Origin: Stutzerimonas decontaminans
GTDB taxonomy: Bacteria > Pseudomonadota > Gammaproteobacteria > Pseudomonadales > Pseudomonadaceae
Direction of reading: 5' to 3'
Assembly: GCF_000661915.1 (NCBI RefSeq)
Contig: NZ_CP007510.1
Span: 1-64,000 of the forward strand
Length of the DNA: 64,000 nt
The notes beneath the pieces were generated by a model. It did not search any database. It was not told where the DNA came from and saw nothing but the letters and a program-made list of their open reading frames with translations. Position numbers and translations under genes: made by a program. Shown piece after piece: positions 55,287 through 64,000 of this stretch (within the stretch, counting starts at the first letter, position 1; each line of letters opens with the position of its first letter).

Positions 55287-56738
55287 ATGAATACAAAATT
55301 GTTTATCAACAATGTCTGGGTCAATTCCAGTGACCAACAGACCTTCGAGCGAAAGCACCCCGTCAGTGGTGAGGTGATGACGGAGTGTGCAAACTCCACG
55401 GTGATGGATGCGTTAAAGGCCGCGCAAGCTGCCCAAGAGGCTTTCCAGACCTGGAAGACTGTTGGACCTTCGGAGCGTCGCCGCCTTCTGCTGAGGGTCG
55501 CTGAGGTTATGGAAAGTAAAACACCCGAGTTTATCGAAGTGATGGCCAAGGAGGTGGGAGCCTCCGCTCTTTGGGCCGGCTTCAATGTCCAGATGTCAGC
55601 CAATGTGTTCCGTGAAGCGGCATCGCTGGCTACACAAATTCAGGGGGAAACTATTCCGACAGACAAGTCTGACACGCTCTCAATGACGCTACGTCAGCCG
55701 GTCGGTCCGATCCTGAGCATCGTGCCGTGGAACGGCACCGCAGTGCTGGCGGCACGAGCCATCGCTTATCCGCTGGTCTGCGGCAACGCGGTGGTATTCA
55801 AAGGTTCTGAGTTTAGTCCCGCGACGCATGCCCTGATCACCCAGTGCGTGCAGGAAGCCGGGCTGCCTGCTGGCGTGCTCAACTATCTCAACTCTTCGCC
55901 TGACCGTTCGCCCGAGATCGCCGACGCACTGATCTCAGCCAAGGAGATCCGACGCATCAACTTCACGGGCTCCACCCGCGTGGGCAGTATTATCGCGCAG
56001 AAGGCCGCGCAACACCTCAAGCGCTGCCTGCTGGAGCTCGGTGGCAAGTCCCCACTTATTGTTCTGGATGACGCGGACATCGACGCAGCTGTCAAGGCAG
56101 CGGTGTTCGGTAGCTTCCTGTTCCAAGGTCAGATCTGCATGTCCACTGAGCGCTTGGTGGTTGATGAGAAGATCGCCGACGAATTTGTCGCCAAGTTTGC
56201 CGAAAAGGCCAAGCGTTTGAGCGCGGGCGACCCATGCGTAACTGGCGACTGCATCATCGGCCCAATGGTCTCGCCAAATTCAGGCGAGCGGATCAATGGT
56301 TTGTTCAAGGACGCGATCGACAAAGGAGCCACAGTTGCCTGCGGCGGCATGGCCCAAGGTGCGGTCATGCCGGCCACGATCCTGGATCACGTCAAATCCA
56401 ACATGCGGATCTACGATGAGGAGACCTTCGGTCCCATCACTGTGGTGATCCGTTGCAACGGCGAAGCAGAGGCCATTCGCATTGCCAACGACAGCGCCTA
56501 TGGCCTGTCGTCGGGCGTATTTGGCCGCGACATCAACCGTGCTTTGCGCGTGGGCATGTCCATCGAATATGGTTCAGTGCACATTAACGGATCGACTGTC
56601 CAAAGCGAGGCGCAGGCTCCATACGGAGGGACTAAGAAAACCGGCTACGGGCGCTTCGACGGCCGTGCTGTGATCGATGAGTTCACAGAGCTCAAGTGGC
56701 TGACCATCGAGCCTTTCGAGCAGCAGTATCCCTTCTAA
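55287..56738 (+). CDS. nahF: Salicylaldehyde dehydrogenase NahF
   Basis: 483 residues, ALDH family. Asn in VPWNGTAV, Glu in LLELGGKSP and catalytic Cys in QGQICMSTERL. Converts salicylaldehyde to salicylate, the end product of the upper pathway and the effector of NahR. Position between nahB and nahC is as in NAH7. Confidence 0.93.
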   Translation: MNTKLFINNVWVNSSDQQTFERKHPVSGEVMTECANSTVMDALKAAQAAQEAFQTWKTVGPSERRRLLLRVAEVMESKTPEFIEVMAKEVGASALWAGFNVQMSANVFREAASLATQIQGETIPTDKSDTLSMTLRQPVGPILSIVPWNGTAVLAARAIAYPLVCGNAVVFKGSEFSPATHALITQCVQEAGLPAGVLNYLNSSPDRSPEIADALISAKEIRRINFTGSTRVGSIIAQKAAQHLKRCLLELGGKSPLIVLDDADIDAAVKAAVFGSFLFQGQICMSTERLVVDEKIADEFVAKFAEKAKRLSAGDPCVTGDCIIGPMVSPNSGERINGLFKDAIDKGATVACGGMAQGAVMPATILDHVKSNMRIYDEETFGPITVVIRCNGEAEAIRIANDSAYGLSSGVFGRDINRALRVGMSIEYGSVHINGSTVQSEAQAPYGGTKKTGYGRFDGRAVIDEFTELKWLTIEPFEQQYPF

Positions 56739-56765
56739 TAAGCACTAACTCCAAGGAATCAAACT

Positions 56766-57674
56766 ATGAGTAAGCAAACTGCAGTTATTGAACTCGGATA
56801 CATGGGCATCTCGGTCAAGGATCCTGATGCGTGGAAATCATTCGCCACGAATATGCTGGGCCTGCAAGTTTTTGATGAAGGTGAGAAGGACCGTTTCTAT
56901 CTACGTATGGATTACTGGCATCATCGAATCGTGGTCCATCATAACGGCCAGGACGACCTGGAATACCTGGGCTGGCGTGTGTCCGGAAAACCGGAGTTCG
57001 AGGCTCTCGGTCAAAAACTCATTGACGCCGGTTACGATGTTCGCGTCTGCGATAAAGCCGAGGCTCAGGAACGAATGGTGTTGGGCCTGATGAAGACAGT
57101 AGATCCAGGCGGCAACCCGACCGAGATATTCTGGGGGCCGCGGATCGACATGAGCAACCCGTTCCATCCCGGCCGCCCCCTGCACGGCAAGTTTGTGACT
57201 GGTGACCAAGGCCTGGGTCATTGCATCGTTCGCCAGACCGATGTCGAAGCTGCTCACAAGTTCTATAGTCTTCTGGGATTGCGTGGGGACGTCGAATACC
57301 GGATCCCGCTGCCCAACGGCATGACTGGCGAACTAACGTTCATGCATTGCAATGGTCGGGACCACTCCATTGGGTTTGGTGCCATGCCCGCTGAAAAGAG
57401 GCTCAATCATGTGATGCTTGAGTACACCGACATAGAGGATCTGGGATACACCCATCAACAGTTTGTAAAGAACGACATTGACATTGCCTTGCAACTTGGC
57501 ATTCATGCTAACGACAAGGCGCTGACGTTCTATGGCGCAACACCTTCCGGCTGGCTCATTGAGCCCGGCTGGCGAGGTGCCAAGGCCATAGACGAAGCGG
57601 AGTACTACGTTGGAGACATCTTTGGCCATGGTATCGAGACCACTGGCTACGGCTTGGATGTAAAATTGAGTTAA
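56766..57674 (+). CDS. nahC: 1,2-dihydroxynaphthalene dioxygenase NahC
   Basis: 302 residues, type I extradiol dioxygenase with two VOC modules. Fe(II) ligands are His in GLGHCIVR, His in LNHVMLEY and Glu in WLIEPGW. Cleaves 1,2-dihydroxynaphthalene to 2-hydroxychromene-2-carboxylate. 27 bp after nahF. Confidence 0.94.
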   Translation: MSKQTAVIELGYMGISVKDPDAWKSFATNMLGLQVFDEGEKDRFYLRMDYWHHRIVVHHNGQDDLEYLGWRVSGKPEFEALGQKLIDAGYDVRVCDKAEAQERMVLGLMKTVDPGGNPTEIFWGPRIDMSNPFHPGRPLHGKFVTGDQGLGHCIVRQTDVEAAHKFYSLLGLRGDVEYRIPLPNGMTGELTFMHCNGRDHSIGFGAMPAEKRLNHVMLEYTDIEDLGYTHQQFVKNDIDIALQLGIHANDKALTFYGATPSGWLIEPGWRGAKAIDEAEYYVGDIFGHGIETTGYGLDVKLS

Positions 57675-57895
57675 AACTACAACCAAAGTTACAGGCGCAG
57701 GCTCTCTTCCAGATATGCGTTGGGGAAAATTACTTATGCTCCTGCAGTATTAATTTTCCCGATTTTGCTCCGGTTCACCCTCACATCGGGGCTGTAATAG
57801 ATTATGCAAGGATCGTGGCGAATGAGGATGCTAGTCTCAGTCGTTCGATGCAGATCATGCATGGGGCCCAGCACTGCAAGTTCATGTTGACTTAA
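57675..57895 (+). pseudogene. Possible C-terminal remnant in the nahQ position
   Basis: In frame from 57675 to TAA at 57893 the DNA reads without stop, and the second half (FAPVHPHIGAVIDYARIV, MQIMHGAQHCKF) looks coding, but there is no start. In NAH7 a gene of unknown function (nahQ) lies here between nahC and nahE. Whether this is its remnant was not verified. The rest of the gap to 58080 shows only an 8-bp hairpin (57893-57913). Confidence 0.35.
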
Positions 57896-58080
57896 CGAGC
57901 GACTGGCTCGTTAGTATTGATATCCGGAAGCTGTTCCTTAAACCGAACGTATAAAGGTGATTGGGCTCCAAGAGGCTACAGCTACGGTAACTCTAGATCC
58001 GTAATTTGGAGTCGGTCGCGATTGGACAACGATTCTGACTAACCTAGTTCCAGCTTTTTTACCTAACCAAGAGTGTCTCC

Positions 58081-59085
58081 ATGTCGAATAAAACTATGAA
58101 ACCAGCGCGTCTTACTGCCGAGGATATCCATGGTGTCTGGGCTATTATGCCAACGCCGGCTACTCCGGATGCTTCTAACTGGCGCAGCACTAACACAGTT
58201 GACTTAAACGAGACTGCTCGCATAGTTGAAGAGCTGATTGCGGCTGGTGTCAACGGAATTTTAAGTATGGGCACTTTTGGCGAGTGCGCTACGTTGACCT
58301 GGGAGGAAAAACGTGACTATGTTTCGACGATTGTCGAAACCATTCGTGGTCGCGTGCCTTATTTCTGCGGCACCACGGCCTTGAATACCCGCGAAGTCAT
58401 CCGCCAAACTCGTGAGTTTATGGATATGGGCGCCAGCGGTACCATGCTCGGTGTCCCAATGTGGGTGAAGATGGACCTGCCCACAGCGGTCCAGTTCTAT
58501 CGTGATGTTGCAGAGGCGGTACCGGAGGCTGCCATTGCGATTTACGCTAACCCTGAAGCCTTCAAGTTCGACTTCCCTCGCCCCTTCTGGGCAGAAATGT
58601 CCAAAATTCCGCAGGTAGTAACTGCCAAATATCTAGGCATCGGAATGCTTGACTTGGACCTGAAATTGGCACCCAACATCCGCTTCCTTCCACACGAGGA
58701 TGACTATTACGCGGCCGCACGCATCAATCCTGAGCGCATGACCGCGTTCTGGTCAAGCGGCTCCATGTGCGGCCCGGCTACCGCCATCATGTTGCGTGAT
58801 GCAGTGGATCAGGCCAAGAGCAGCGGTGACTGGATCAAGGCCAAAGCCATCTCCGATGACATGCGCGCAGCCGATTCGACATTGTTTCCGCGTGGCGACT
58901 TTTCGGAGTTCTCGAAATACAACATCGGACTTGAAAAAGCACGCATGGATGCAGCTGGCTGGCTCACAGCTGGACCATGCCGTCCGCCCTATAACATCGT
59001 CCCAGAAGACTATATTGCTGGCGCCCTTAAGTCAGGCAAAGCTTGGGCCGCACTGCATGCTAAATACAGCAAGGAATTGAAGTAG
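58081..59085 (+). CDS. nahE: trans-o-hydroxybenzylidenepyruvate hydratase-aldolase NahE
   Basis: 334 residues, DapA/NanA-type TIM barrel. [16 protein letters not shown] is the pyruvate-binding turn, and the Schiff-base Lys lies in VVTAKYLGI (about 183). Splits the intermediate to salicylaldehyde and pyruvate. Begins 406 bp after nahC. Confidence 0.93.
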   Translation: MSNKTMKPARLTAEDIHGVWAIMPTPATPDASNWRSTNTVDLNETARIVEELIAAGVNGILSMGTFGECATLTWEEKRDYVSTIVETIRGRVPYFCGTTALNTREVIRQTREFMDMGASGTMLGVPMWVKMDLPTAVQFYRDVAEAVPEAAIAIYANPEAFKFDFPRPFWAEMSKIPQVVTAKYLGIGMLDLDLKLAPNIRFLPHEDDYYAAARINPERMTAFWSSGSMCGPATAIMLRDAVDQAKSSGDWIKAKAISDDMRAADSTLFPRGDFSEFSKYNIGLEKARMDAAGWLTAGPCRPPYNIVPEDYIAGALKSGKAWAALHAKYSKELK

Positions 59086-59108
59086 TCCAACTCGATTGGT
59101 CTGGCGAA

Positions 59109-59258
59109 ATGCTGGAAAAGACGCTGAACGATTTGAAATATATTAGATTAATCATATTTCTTGCGCTACTAGTAGGCGTCGCCAGTTCGGCAAATTTAGC
59201 TAAGACTGCTAGTCTCGCAGACTCGGGTGTGAAGTCAGGCTTTAGGAATACCGAATGA
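59109..59258 (+). CDS. Possible small secreted or membrane peptide (49 aa)
   Basis: ATG at 59109, TGA at 59256. A hydrophobic segment LIIFLALLVGVASSA follows a basic start, with an Ala-Asn junction like a signal peptide. No clear ribosome site. It could be real or a remnant between nahE and nahD. Confidence 0.3.
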   Translation: MLEKTLNDLKYIRLIIFLALLVGVASSANLAKTASLADSGVKSGFRNTE

Positions 59259-59343
59259 AGCCAGCATATCAAGCCGACGATGGGTGCCATCCTTGATGAG
59301 GCAACCCACTGTTGGTTGGCTTAGTTTTTTGGAGTGTTTGATT

Positions 59344-60012
59344 GTGATTGTTGATTTCTATTTCGACTTTTTGAGCCCTTTTTCTTACTTGGCTAACCAT
59401 CGCTTGTCGAAGCTAGCCCACGATTATAGCTTTTCCATTCGCTATCACTCGATTGATTTGGCGCGAGCCAAAATCGCCATCGGAAACGTAGGCCCCTCCA
59501 ATCGCGATCTGAAAGTCAAACTTGCCTATTTGATGGTGGATTTAAAACGCTGGGCCGAGCTGTACGGATTACCGTTTTTATTTCCTGCCAATTACAATAG
59601 CCAACGGATGAATGCTGGGCTCTATTACTCGGGTGCCGAAACGCAGACTGCTGCTTACGTGAATACAGTATTCAATGCAGTTTGGGGGGAAGGTATAGCT
59701 CTGGACTCGGAAAGCCTGCTTGCCCTAGTGTGCGGGACTCTAGGGTGGGATCGCGCTGCTTTCGAGGAGTTTCTCAGCAGCGACGCTGCAACAAATGCGT
59801 ATGATGAGCATACCCAGGCCGCCATCGAACGTAAAGTATTCGGTGTACCAACGATGTTTTTGGGCGATCAAATGTGGTGGGGCAACGACCGTCTATTTAT
59901 GCTCGAGAACACACTGAGGTGCGGCTGTAGTGCTGGAATAGCCGCCGCGGGGGAAACCGGAGTAAAACCGGTAACAGAAGGAGATGGAAATCAAAGCGGC
60001 AATAGTCCGTAA
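59344..60012 (+). CDS. nahD: 2-hydroxychromene-2-carboxylate isomerase NahD
   Basis: 222 residues from GTG at 59344 ([15 protein letters not shown]), with GGAG 9 nt upstream; earlier codons to 59284 lack family similarity. DsbA/GST-kappa fold: Ser in [17 protein letters not shown], and [18 protein letters not shown]. Uses glutathione to isomerise the chromene to trans-o-hydroxybenzylidenepyruvate. The last 25 residues differ from classical NahD. Confidence 0.9.
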   Translation: MIVDFYFDFLSPFSYLANHRLSKLAHDYSFSIRYHSIDLARAKIAIGNVGPSNRDLKVKLAYLMVDLKRWAELYGLPFLFPANYNSQRMNAGLYYSGAETQTAAYVNTVFNAVWGEGIALDSESLLALVCGTLGWDRAAFEEFLSSDAATNAYDEHTQAAIERKVFGVPTMFLGDQMWWGNDRLFMLENTLRCGCSAGIAAAGETGVKPVTEGDGNQSGNSP

Positions 60013-60388
60013 AAAAAACGGCCCATTCTTATTCGGGCATGTAGCTCTTAATGAGCTGCAGAAGATCAAGTTCTCGTTATATTGGTTGCGACCGGGTTGT
60101 GTCATACGGATCTGATTTGTCGCGATCAGCATTATCCGGTTCCGCTCCCGATGGTTTTAGGGCATGAAGGGCCTGGTGTAGTTCCTGCTATTCAATCGTA
60201 AGCTTCGTGGAATCGTCGAAGATCAGTCGATTTCAGATATTTTTATTCCGAGGTTGGTAGAACTTTATCGCCAGGGGAAGTTTCTATTTGACAAGCTAAT
60301 TAAGTTTTATCCTTTTGAGGAAATCAATCGAGCCGCCGAAGACTCGGAAGAAGGGGTCACGCTCAAGCCGGTGCTCCATATTGGTTGA
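59984..60388 (+). pseudogene. Zn-dependent aryl-alcohol dehydrogenase, frameshift and large deletion
   Basis: [15 protein letters not shown] at 59984 (AAGGAG before it) overlaps the nahD end. A frameshift follows near 60060, then [17 protein letters not shown] and [11 protein letters not shown] (catalytic Zn ligands Cys, His, Glu). The middle is deleted, and the C-terminal part [41 protein letters not shown] ends at 60388. A full gene is about 370 codons; here about 130 remain. Relatives oxidise benzyl-type alcohols. Confidence 0.7.
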
Positions 60389-60496
60389 AACGTGCTGGTA
60401 GAATTACGCGGCTCGTGTGGGCTTTTCTAAGGTTGCGGGCAGTTTGCTTTTAGTGATGTTGTATCCCAAAAACAAAATTAATAAACGGTGGAACAT

Positions 60497-61897
60497 ATGA
60501 TTAAAAAAAAAAATTTACTCAATAAAACAATTAGTGCTGCGATCTTGGGTATTGCGTCAAGCCATGCGGTAGCGACGGATGGTTTGATTTTGGAGGGCTT
60601 TGGCGCGGTTTCCAGAAGCATGGGCGGTACGGCTGTTGCTCATTATGTCGGGCCCGCGTCAATGATGGTCAACCCAGCGACAATGGACTTGTCTGATGCG
60701 ACAGGTGAAATACTGCTAGGGCTAGATCTGATTACCACAGATATCAGCGCCACCAATCTTGGTACAGGCGAGAAAGCGTCATCAAGTCGGCATTCTAATA
60801 ATAGAGGCCCCTATGTTGCCCCTCAGCTTGCTTTTATCCGTAAAGTTTCTAACTGGACCTTTGGCGCGGGCATATTCGCACAAGCGGGGATAGGGGTCGA
60901 GTATGGGAAGGACAGTTTTTTGTCCCGCGGCGATATTGGCGGAATGGGCTATGCCGCCGATGCTGATACCGGCCTTGAGAACGCCAGTCGCTTGTTTATA
61001 CTTGACATACCTTTTGCCGTGAGTTTTAAGATTAACGATCGTCTTGTTATCGGTGGATCGCTAGATGCAAAATGGAGTGGTTTGGATCTCGATTATTTGC
61101 TGGGAACGAACCAGTTGGGTAGTCTCGCCGGTGATGGGCGTGTGTCCGGTTCGCTGTTGGGCTTGATCGGCACTTTACCCGACCCGCGGGGTGTGCATTT
61201 GAGCGTTAGCCAAAACAAGGAACTTCCGAGTGGTGTCGATGGTTGGGGATACTCGGGTAGGTTAGGTTTGCTATATAAGATTACGCCAACGACCAAGTTG
61301 GGTATCTCCTACATGCTCAAAAGCCATATGAACGACTTGAAAGGGAAGGGGACTGTTACCGCGGTAGATGGCCTCATCGGTAATGTGCCTATCGAGGGCG
61401 AGGTTCGTGTTTTAGACTTTAATACCCCTGCCAAACTTGACGTGGGTCTGAGCCACCAAGTTACGGACAAATTACTCGTTGCTGTTGATGTGTCTCGCGT
61501 TTTTTGGAAGGATGCCTGGAAGGATATAAAGGTAGGGTTTTCTAGTGATGTTGGTGATGTCGACTTAAGACTTCCTCAAAATGCCAAGGATCAAACAATA
61601 GTGGCGATTGGGGCTTCGTATGCAGCTACCCCGAATTTAACAGTGCGAGCAGGTTACCGTCAGGCGACGCAGCCCTTTAATGATGAGGGATTGTTGGCGC
61701 TAGTTCCGGGTATTTTGCGGAAACACGCTTCCTTGGGATTCAGCTACCAAGTATCAAAATCGGGTAGGTTCGATGCTGCGTATTCGCATGCCTTCGAGCA
61801 AAGTATGACCAATCGATCGGCTTACAACACCTCGTCGCCCGTGAGATCGTCCATGTCGCAAGATAATTTCGTCTTAGCCTATAATTATTCATTCTGA
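60497..61897 (+). CDS. FadL/TodX-like outer membrane hydrocarbon channel
   Basis: 466 residues from ATG at 60497 (GGTGGA upstream; a GTG at 60488 is less likely). Signal peptide (ISAAILGIASSHAVA), then the FadL N-terminal hatch pattern GAVSRSMGGTAVAH and NPATM, and a 14-strand barrel ending in LAYNYSF. It probably takes naphthalene or similar hydrocarbons across the outer membrane. Lower G+C than nah and 108 bp after the dehydrogenase relic. Confidence 0.8.
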   Translation: MIKKKNLLNKTISAAILGIASSHAVATDGLILEGFGAVSRSMGGTAVAHYVGPASMMVNPATMDLSDATGEILLGLDLITTDISATNLGTGEKASSSRHSNNRGPYVAPQLAFIRKVSNWTFGAGIFAQAGIGVEYGKDSFLSRGDIGGMGYAADADTGLENASRLFILDIPFAVSFKINDRLVIGGSLDAKWSGLDLDYLLGTNQLGSLAGDGRVSGSLLGLIGTLPDPRGVHLSVSQNKELPSGVDGWGYSGRLGLLYKITPTTKLGISYMLKSHMNDLKGKGTVTAVDGLIGNVPIEGEVRVLDFNTPAKLDVGLSHQVTDKLLVAVDVSRVFWKDAWKDIKVGFSSDVGDVDLRLPQNAKDQTIVAIGASYAATPNLTVRAGYRQATQPFNDEGLLALVPGILRKHASLGFSYQVSKSGRFDAAYSHAFEQSMTNRSAYNTSSPVRSSMSQDNFVLAYNYSF

Positions 61898-61997
61898 TTA
61901 AATCGCTATCGTGAGCATCTGAAGTTCGTACTAATTAATTTTAGCCGCTGTCTTTGTTGGCTCGATCTTCGGGGGCAATAGCGATCTGGTTGACTAG

Positions 61998-62274
61998 GGA
62001 TGGTCTGAAGTAGTCACGTATTTCTGGCTGACTTCAGCCCTGCCAATTTTAAAAGCGGCGATTCGTCTAAAAAACGATCGAATCATCTATTCTTTCTGGA
62101 TTTTTAGCCGCCGCGAGCACCTCGCGGCGGCCATTTCCCGCATTACAGGCGCACCTCTCCTGTATTCGCCAGTAAATGTCGGCGCGCCATCCACAGGTTC
62201 GACAGGGCGAACAGCGTCACCAACTGCGCCGTGTTCTTCACCAGCCCTCGAAAGCGAACTTTGGTGTAACCAAA
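61998..62274 (-). mobile_element. IS5-family fragment (outer copy)
   Basis: Starts GGATGGTCTGAAGTAG after CTAG (61994-61997), fitting the CTAR target rule of IS5. Contains the last 43 codons of a transposase (62143-62274, minus strand, FGYTKVRFRGLVKN) and is cut at 62274 by an IS66 end. Confidence 0.8.
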
Positions 62275-62305
62275 GTAAGCGCTCCATAAACCCACCTACC
62301 GCTAA
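62275..62305 (-). mobile_element. 31-bp IS66-family end fragment
   Basis: GTAAGCGCTCCATAAAC to CTAA, identical to the first 31 bp of the IS66 end at 62718. It is what remains visible of an IS66 copy inserted in the IS5-type element on the left and itself split by the next IS5 copy at CTAA. Confidence 0.85.
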
Positions 62306-62717
62306 GGACGGTCTGAAGTAGTCACGTATTTCTGGCTGACTTCAGCCCTGCCAATTTCAAAAGCGGCGATTCGTCTAAAAAACGATCGAATCATCCATTC
62401 TTTCTGGGTTTTTAGCCGCCGCGAGCACCTCGCGGCGGCCATTTCCCGCATTACAGGCGCACCTCTCCTGTATTCGCCAGTAAATGTCGGCGCGCCATCC
62501 ACAGGTTCGACAGGGCGAACAGCGTCACCAACTGCGCCGTGTTCTTCACCAGCCCTCGAAAGCGAACTTTGGTGTAACCAAACTGGCGCTTGATCACCCG
62601 AAACGGGTGCTCGACCTTCGCCCGCACCTGCGCCTTGGCCTTCTCGACCTTGCGCTTGGCTTTGTAGAGCGGGCTGCTCTTGCCAAGCTTCTTGTAAGTG
62701 CTGCGGCGTGCCGCGAC
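62306..62717 (-). mobile_element. IS5-family fragment (inner copy)
   Basis: Starts GGACGGTCTGAAGTAG after CTAA; nearly identical to the outer copy over 277 bp and longer by about 135 bp, with transposase C-terminal 87 codons (62451-62717). Cut at 62717 by the second IS66. Confidence 0.82.
62451..62717 (-). pseudogene. IS5-family transposase C-terminal fragment
   Basis: Reads AARRSTYKKLGKSSPLYKAK, then VEHPFRVIKRQFGY with the catalytic Glu (HPFR region) and ends EVRL. The N-terminal two thirds are missing. Confidence 0.78.
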
Positions 62718-64000
62718 GTAAGCGCTCCATAAACCCACCTACCGCTAACAAGGTTCGCAAGTCAGGATGCAGTTGCTGGCGAGCAGTTCCATGGCAGCAG
62801 TGCTTCGCAGTCGTCTACGCTGCTGGCGGTCGGCAGGCGTTCGAGGATGTGGCGCAGCCAGGCGTAAGGTTCCTGGCCGTTGGCCTTGGCGGTTTCGATC
62901 AGGCTGTAGATCTGCGCGCTGGCCCTGGCGCCTTTCGGGGTGTCGCTGAACAGCCAGTTCTTGCGGCCGATGACGAACGGGCGGATGGCGTTCTCGGCGC
63001 GGTTGTTGTCGATTGGCAGGTGGCCGCCTTCGAGGTAGCGCACCAAGCGGCTCCAGTTGCTGGCCAGGTAGTTCACCGCCTTGCCCAGGGCGGTCTGTCC
63101 GGCGACCTGTGGTTGGGTCTTGTCCAGCCAGGTCTTAAGTTGGTCGATGATCGGTCGGCTGCGCTGCTGGCGGGCGGCGAGGCGCCCGCTGTCGTCGGCT
63201 TCTTTCAGATCACGCTCGATGCCGTAAAGCTTGTTGATCAGGTTCAGCACGATGTCGGCGCGCCCGGTCTTGCCCTTGGGCTGCACCTTCTGTGCTTCGA
63301 CGAACTTGCGTCGCGCATGCGCCCAGCAGGCCAGGCGTTCGATGCCCTCTTGTGCGGCCACGGCGTTGTAGCCGGCATAGTCGTCAGTCATCAGGTAGCC
63401 GCGGTAGCCTGCGAGCAGGCGCAGCGGTACTTCCTGCGCACGGCTGGATGAGTAGTCGAACAGGATCACCGGTTTGTCGGGTGGCCCACCGCTTTGCACC
63501 CACATCCAGGATTGCGTGGTGGGGTCACGACCCGGCTCATGCAGTACCTGCAGCCGGGTTTCGTCGCAGTGCAGCACCGGGTAGTCGAGCAGCCGGTCGC
63601 GCATCAGGTTGATCACGGGTTGCAGCTGTTCGCCGCACTGGATTACCCAGCGCGCCAGGGTCTGGCGAGAGATGTCGATGCCGTGCCGGCTGAGCATCCT
63701 CTCGAAGCGGTACAGCGGGATGCCGTCGGCGTACTTGGTGGCCAGCAGCATCGCCAGCACGCTGGGGCTGGCCAGGCTTTTCTCGATCAGCTGGGCTGGC
63801 TTGTCGGCGGTGACCGGTGCCGCTTCGCAGGCCTTGCAGGCATAGGTCTTGCGGATATGACGGATCACCCGCACCTGCATCGGGATGATCTCCAGCTGCT
63901 CGCTGGTTTCTTCGCCGATGGCCTGCTTGCGGCAGCCGCACTCGCAGGTCAGCGCGTGCTCGGGCAGTTCGTGAATGACGTCAATACGCGGTAGCTTGGC
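62718..64000 (-). mobile_element. IS66-family element, runs off the right edge
   Basis: Terminal repeat GTAAGCGCTCCATAAAC at 62718; tnpC follows. Same family as the end at 1-177, in the opposite orientation. Confidence 0.88.
62762..64000 (-). CDS. tnpC: IS66-family transposase TnpC (partial)
   Basis: The frame is open to the window edge. Cys-rich zinc region CECGC and CKACE, then the DDE core with [28 protein letters not shown] and the C-terminal Glu in [17 protein letters not shown]. The C-terminus is complete; the N-terminal part is outside. Confidence 0.93.
   Translation of the reverse strand, partial: AKLPRIDVIHELPEHALTCECGCRKQAIGEETSEQLEIIPMQVRVIRHIRKTYACKACEAAPVTADKPAQLIEKSLASPSVLAMLLATKYADGIPLYRFERMLSRHGIDISRQTLARWVIQCGEQLQPVINLMRDRLLDYPVLHCDETRLQVLHEPGRDPTTQSWMWVQSGGPPDKPVILFDYSSSRAQEVPLRLLAGYRGYLMTDDYAGYNAVAAQEGIERLACWAHARRKFVEAQKVQPKGKTGRADIVLNLINKLYGIERDLKEADDSGRLAARQQRSRPIIDQLKTWLDKTQPQVAGQTALGKAVNYLASNWSRLVRYLEGGHLPIDNNRAENAIRPFVIGRKNWLFSDTPKGARASAQIYSLIETAKANGQEPYAWLRHILERLPTASSVDDCEALLPWNCSPATAS

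Overview
The window looks like part of a large Pseudomonas-type plasmid (Pseudomonas/Stutzerimonas group). The evidence is a Rep_3-family initiator with two iteron arrays, a KfrA-like protein, a plasmid DUF1173 gene, an SOS-controlled umuDC-type locus, many small plasmid hypotheticals, a TtgGHI/SrpABC-like solvent pump and a complete naphthalene upper-pathway operon. No conjugation, relaxase or parAB genes are visible, so this is only a section of the replicon. No tRNA, rRNA or CRISPR array was seen.

Layout. 1-177: end of an IS66-family element that cuts a DUF4942 gene. 1.2-3.1 kb: replication module (rep, 14 iterons, inverted repeat, AT-rich DNA). 3.15-4.6 kb: IS200/IS605-type element with tnpB only. 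4.6-6.4 kb: plasmid hypotheticals. 6.5-12.1 kb: umuD - AAA ATPase - umuC, with umuC split by an IS21-family element. 12.1-14.3 kb: kfrA and a truncated helicase. 14.3-25.5 kb: patchwork of foreign DNA with a decayed arsO, a truncated mqsA, an IS1182-family element, pagL, the RND pump operon, its IclR regulator and a ttgW/srpR stub. It ends at a 38-bp Tn3-family terminal repeat inside yejK. 26.3-49.6 kb: plasmid accessory backbone of mostly small genes in short overlapping operons, including a DndC-like PAPS-reductase-family protein, a ParS/MbcA-type antitoxin-like protein, a frameshifted DUF262 gene, DUF1173, an IS3-family element and a PLD-like nuclease. 49.8-50.8 kb: broken P4-type integrase. 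50.8-61.9 kb: naphthalene genes nahAaAbAcAdBFC-E-D plus a FadL/TodX-like porin, with visibly lower G+C. 62.0-64.0 kb: four-layer nest of IS5-family and IS66-family insertions.

How the genes work together. NahAaAbAcAd oxidises naphthalene to the cis-dihydrodiol. NahB makes 1,2-dihydroxynaphthalene, NahC cleaves it, NahD and NahE convert the product to salicylaldehyde and pyruvate, and NahF gives salicylate. The FadL/TodX-like protein probably admits the hydrocarbon, and the RND pump with TtgV-like control gives solvent tolerance, so the plasmid joins aromatic catabolism with solvent defence. A NahR-type box precedes nahAa, but nahR and the lower pathway are not in this window.

Most notable observation: about twenty copies of one promoter-like element, TTGGGT - exactly 16 bp - nAnnnT, usually starting CTTGGGTTT. 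They sit mostly 20-50 bp upstream of backbone genes on both strands, including DUF4942 and, as a 17-bp-spacer variant, rep. The nah and ttg genes lack it. This points to a plasmid-wide regulon or a dedicated promoter class.
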